Below are positions 13,627-14,519 of a stretch of 14,519 nucleotides of DNA, piece by piece; the stretch's first letter is position 1, and the number at the start of each line of letters is the position of its first letter. A program made the position numbers and the translations under genes. This DNA comes from an uncultured Ruminococcus sp. GTDB taxonomy: Bacteria > Bacillota > Clostridia > Oscillospirales > Acutalibacteraceae. Location of the stretch: NCBI GenBank assembly GCA_902773035.1, contig CACYDB010000063.1:1-14519 (forward strand), read 5' to 3'. Below the pieces are notes generated by a model that did not search any database, was not told the DNA's origin, and saw nothing but the letters and a program-made list of their open reading frames with translations.

Positions 13627-13697
13627 TATGAATTTTTAATTATATTTTAAAAAAATAGTGCCTAAAAATGTTTTGTGAAATTTATATAAATTGTACA

Positions 13698-13742
13698 TTG
13701 ATTTTATAGACAAATCATTATAGAATATATATGTGTTATAAT
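13698..13742 (+). promoter_or_regulatory. Promoter region of the PPTT-repeat secreted protein
   Basis: Two overlapping candidates. One is TTGATT (13698-13703), 17 bp, TAGAAT (13721-13726). The other is an extended -10, TG at 13734-13735 with perfect TATAAT (13737-13742) but a poor -35. Either would give a leader of about 40-60 nt. Confidence 0.6.
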
Positions 13743-13788
13743 ATTCAGTATATTATACGGAATAATTTTTGCAAAGGAGAAAAAGAAA

Positions 13789-14519
13789 ATGCAAATGTTC
13801 AAAAAACCCGTTGCGATGATTCTTTCAATACTTATGTTATTGTCAGTATTCAGCGTTGCGGCAACAACAACGGCTTTTGCGGATGGCGAAGAATACCATA
13901 AGGTAACTTTTAAATCTACGCAGGGCTTGTTTGAAGATTATACCCGCGAGTATAAGGCAGGGGATACCTTCACATTCACACTTGGACTCCAGACTCAGAA
14001 GTACGTTGAGGATAATACCATTTCCGTAACCTACGACGGCACTCAGGTTAGAGTTGCCAAGGTAGAGTCCCCGTATACTCTTCCCGATCCTACAACCAAT
14101 GAGTTAGCTAACGAGTATCTGGTTGTAATCTCAACAGCTACTTCTCCCGTTGATACAAGAAACGGCGGCAATTACCTCAAGTTTACAGGTAGGATCAAGG
14201 ACGCATTCAACAAAGACCAGACTATCAACATTGATATGCAGACTCTCAGCGTTGCTGACTTTAATGTACAGACTGATCCCGACTTCGGCAATACAACTTA
14301 TGAAGAGATCCATGACTCCGTTGAAACACTTGTCGCTTGGAGCGCCGTTGAAGACGGTAAGTCAGACAAGTTCTCAGCTTCGATCTCTGCTACAGGCGGA
14401 CGCGAGATCCAGCCCGATCAGCCTCCCACAACGGCGCCTCCTACAACAGAGCCTCCCACAACGGCGCCTCCTACAACAGAGCCTCCCACAACGGCGCCTC
14501 CTACAACAGAGCCTCCCAC
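13789..14519 (+). CDS. Secreted surface protein with PPTTA/PPTTE repeats (3' partial)
   Basis: The frame opens at ATG 13789 with AAAGGAGA 8 nt upstream and stays open to the window edge, giving 243 complete codons. A signal peptide covers about residues 1-31 (hydrophobic ILSILMLLSVFSVAA, ending TTTAFA). Residues about 36-200 form a beta-rich domain: YKAGDTFTFTLGL (55-67), NTISVTYDGTQVRVAKVES (76-94), NYLKFTGRIKDAF (128-140), TINIDMQTLSVADFNV (145-160). The pattern of strands with a lone Tyr-Asp resembles cohesin-like or other carbohydrate-organelle beta-sandwich modules, but I cannot assign it firmly. From residue 212 the chain is PPTTAPPTTE repeated, a wall-spanning or O-glycosylation-prone linker. 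It has its own promoter after the terminator of the preceding operon. The missing C-terminal part may hold a dockerin, sorting signal or second module. Confidence 0.85.
   Translation, partial: MQMFKKPVAMILSILMLLSVFSVAATTTAFADGEEYHKVTFKSTQGLFEDYTREYKAGDTFTFTLGLQTQKYVEDNTISVTYDGTQVRVAKVESPYTLPDPTTNELANEYLVVISTATSPVDTRNGGNYLKFTGRIKDAFNKDQTINIDMQTLSVADFNVQTDPDFGNTTYEEIHDSVETLVAWSAVEDGKSDKFSASISATGGREIQPDQPPTTAPPTTEPPTTAPPTTEPPTTAPPTTEPP
14422..14519 (+). repeat. Perfect 30-bp tandem repeat, 3.3 copies to the window end
   Basis: Units at 14422-14451, 14452-14481 and 14482-14511 are identical, with 8 bases of a fourth. Each is two related 15-bp halves encoding PPTTA and PPTTE. The array continues past the window. 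Confidence 0.98.

Noticed and set aside
14422..14519. CRISPR-like repeats
   Set aside because: The 30-bp units are directly adjacent without spacers and are in frame inside a secreted-protein gene.

Overview
The window looks like chromosomal DNA from a Gram-positive, Ruminococcus-like member of the Oscillospiraceae/Clostridia. This is inferred from strong AAGGAGG-type ribosome sites, tightly packed operons, a dockerin protein, a CAP-FNIII secreted protein, Thr/Pro-rich surface proteins and a ferredoxin-fused GltD-like flavoprotein. No rRNA, tRNA, IS element, CRISPR array or phage gene was seen.

Layout. (1) 1-1709: the 3' part of a flavin/NAD(P)H/iron-sulfur oxidoreductase, ending at a hairpin terminator that can also serve the opposite strand. 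(2) 1781-2857, minus strand: a secreted CAP-domain protein with a C-terminal fibronectin type III domain and its own promoter. (3) 3257-8982, plus strand: a seven-gene sugar operon made of wecE, a GNAT acetyltransferase, an ArnC/GtrB-like polyprenyl-phosphate glycosyltransferase, two small four-helix EmrE/ArnE-ArnF-like proteins, a polytopic GT-C-like glycosyltransferase and rmlA. Together these could make dTDP-4-amino-4,6-dideoxygalactose (Fuc4N), acetylate it, load it on a lipid carrier, flip it and transfer it to a surface acceptor. RmlB is needed but is not in the window. (4) 9235-13564, plus strand: a second seven-gene operon made of a Ser/Lys-repeat lipoprotein, a dockerin protein with a Thr/Pro tail, an HprK-like P-loop kinase, a PqqD-like protein (RiPP recognition element fold), a signal-peptidase-like S24/S26 protease, an NAD(P)H-hydrate epimerase and an SseB-family protein, closed by a strong terminator. 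(5) 13789-end: the start of a secreted protein running off the window inside perfect 30-bp repeats encoding PPTTAPPTTE.

The strongest candidate for an undescribed system is the kinase/PqqD/protease trio, translationally coupled to two exported low-complexity proteins. The same proteins resemble leader-recognition, phosphorylation and leader-removal parts of peptide-modification pathways, but no lasso cyclase, radical SAM enzyme, transporter or short precursor gene is present. The neighbouring glycosylation operon could decorate the Ser/Thr-rich tails. Both links are inference from gene order and domain content; no database search was possible.
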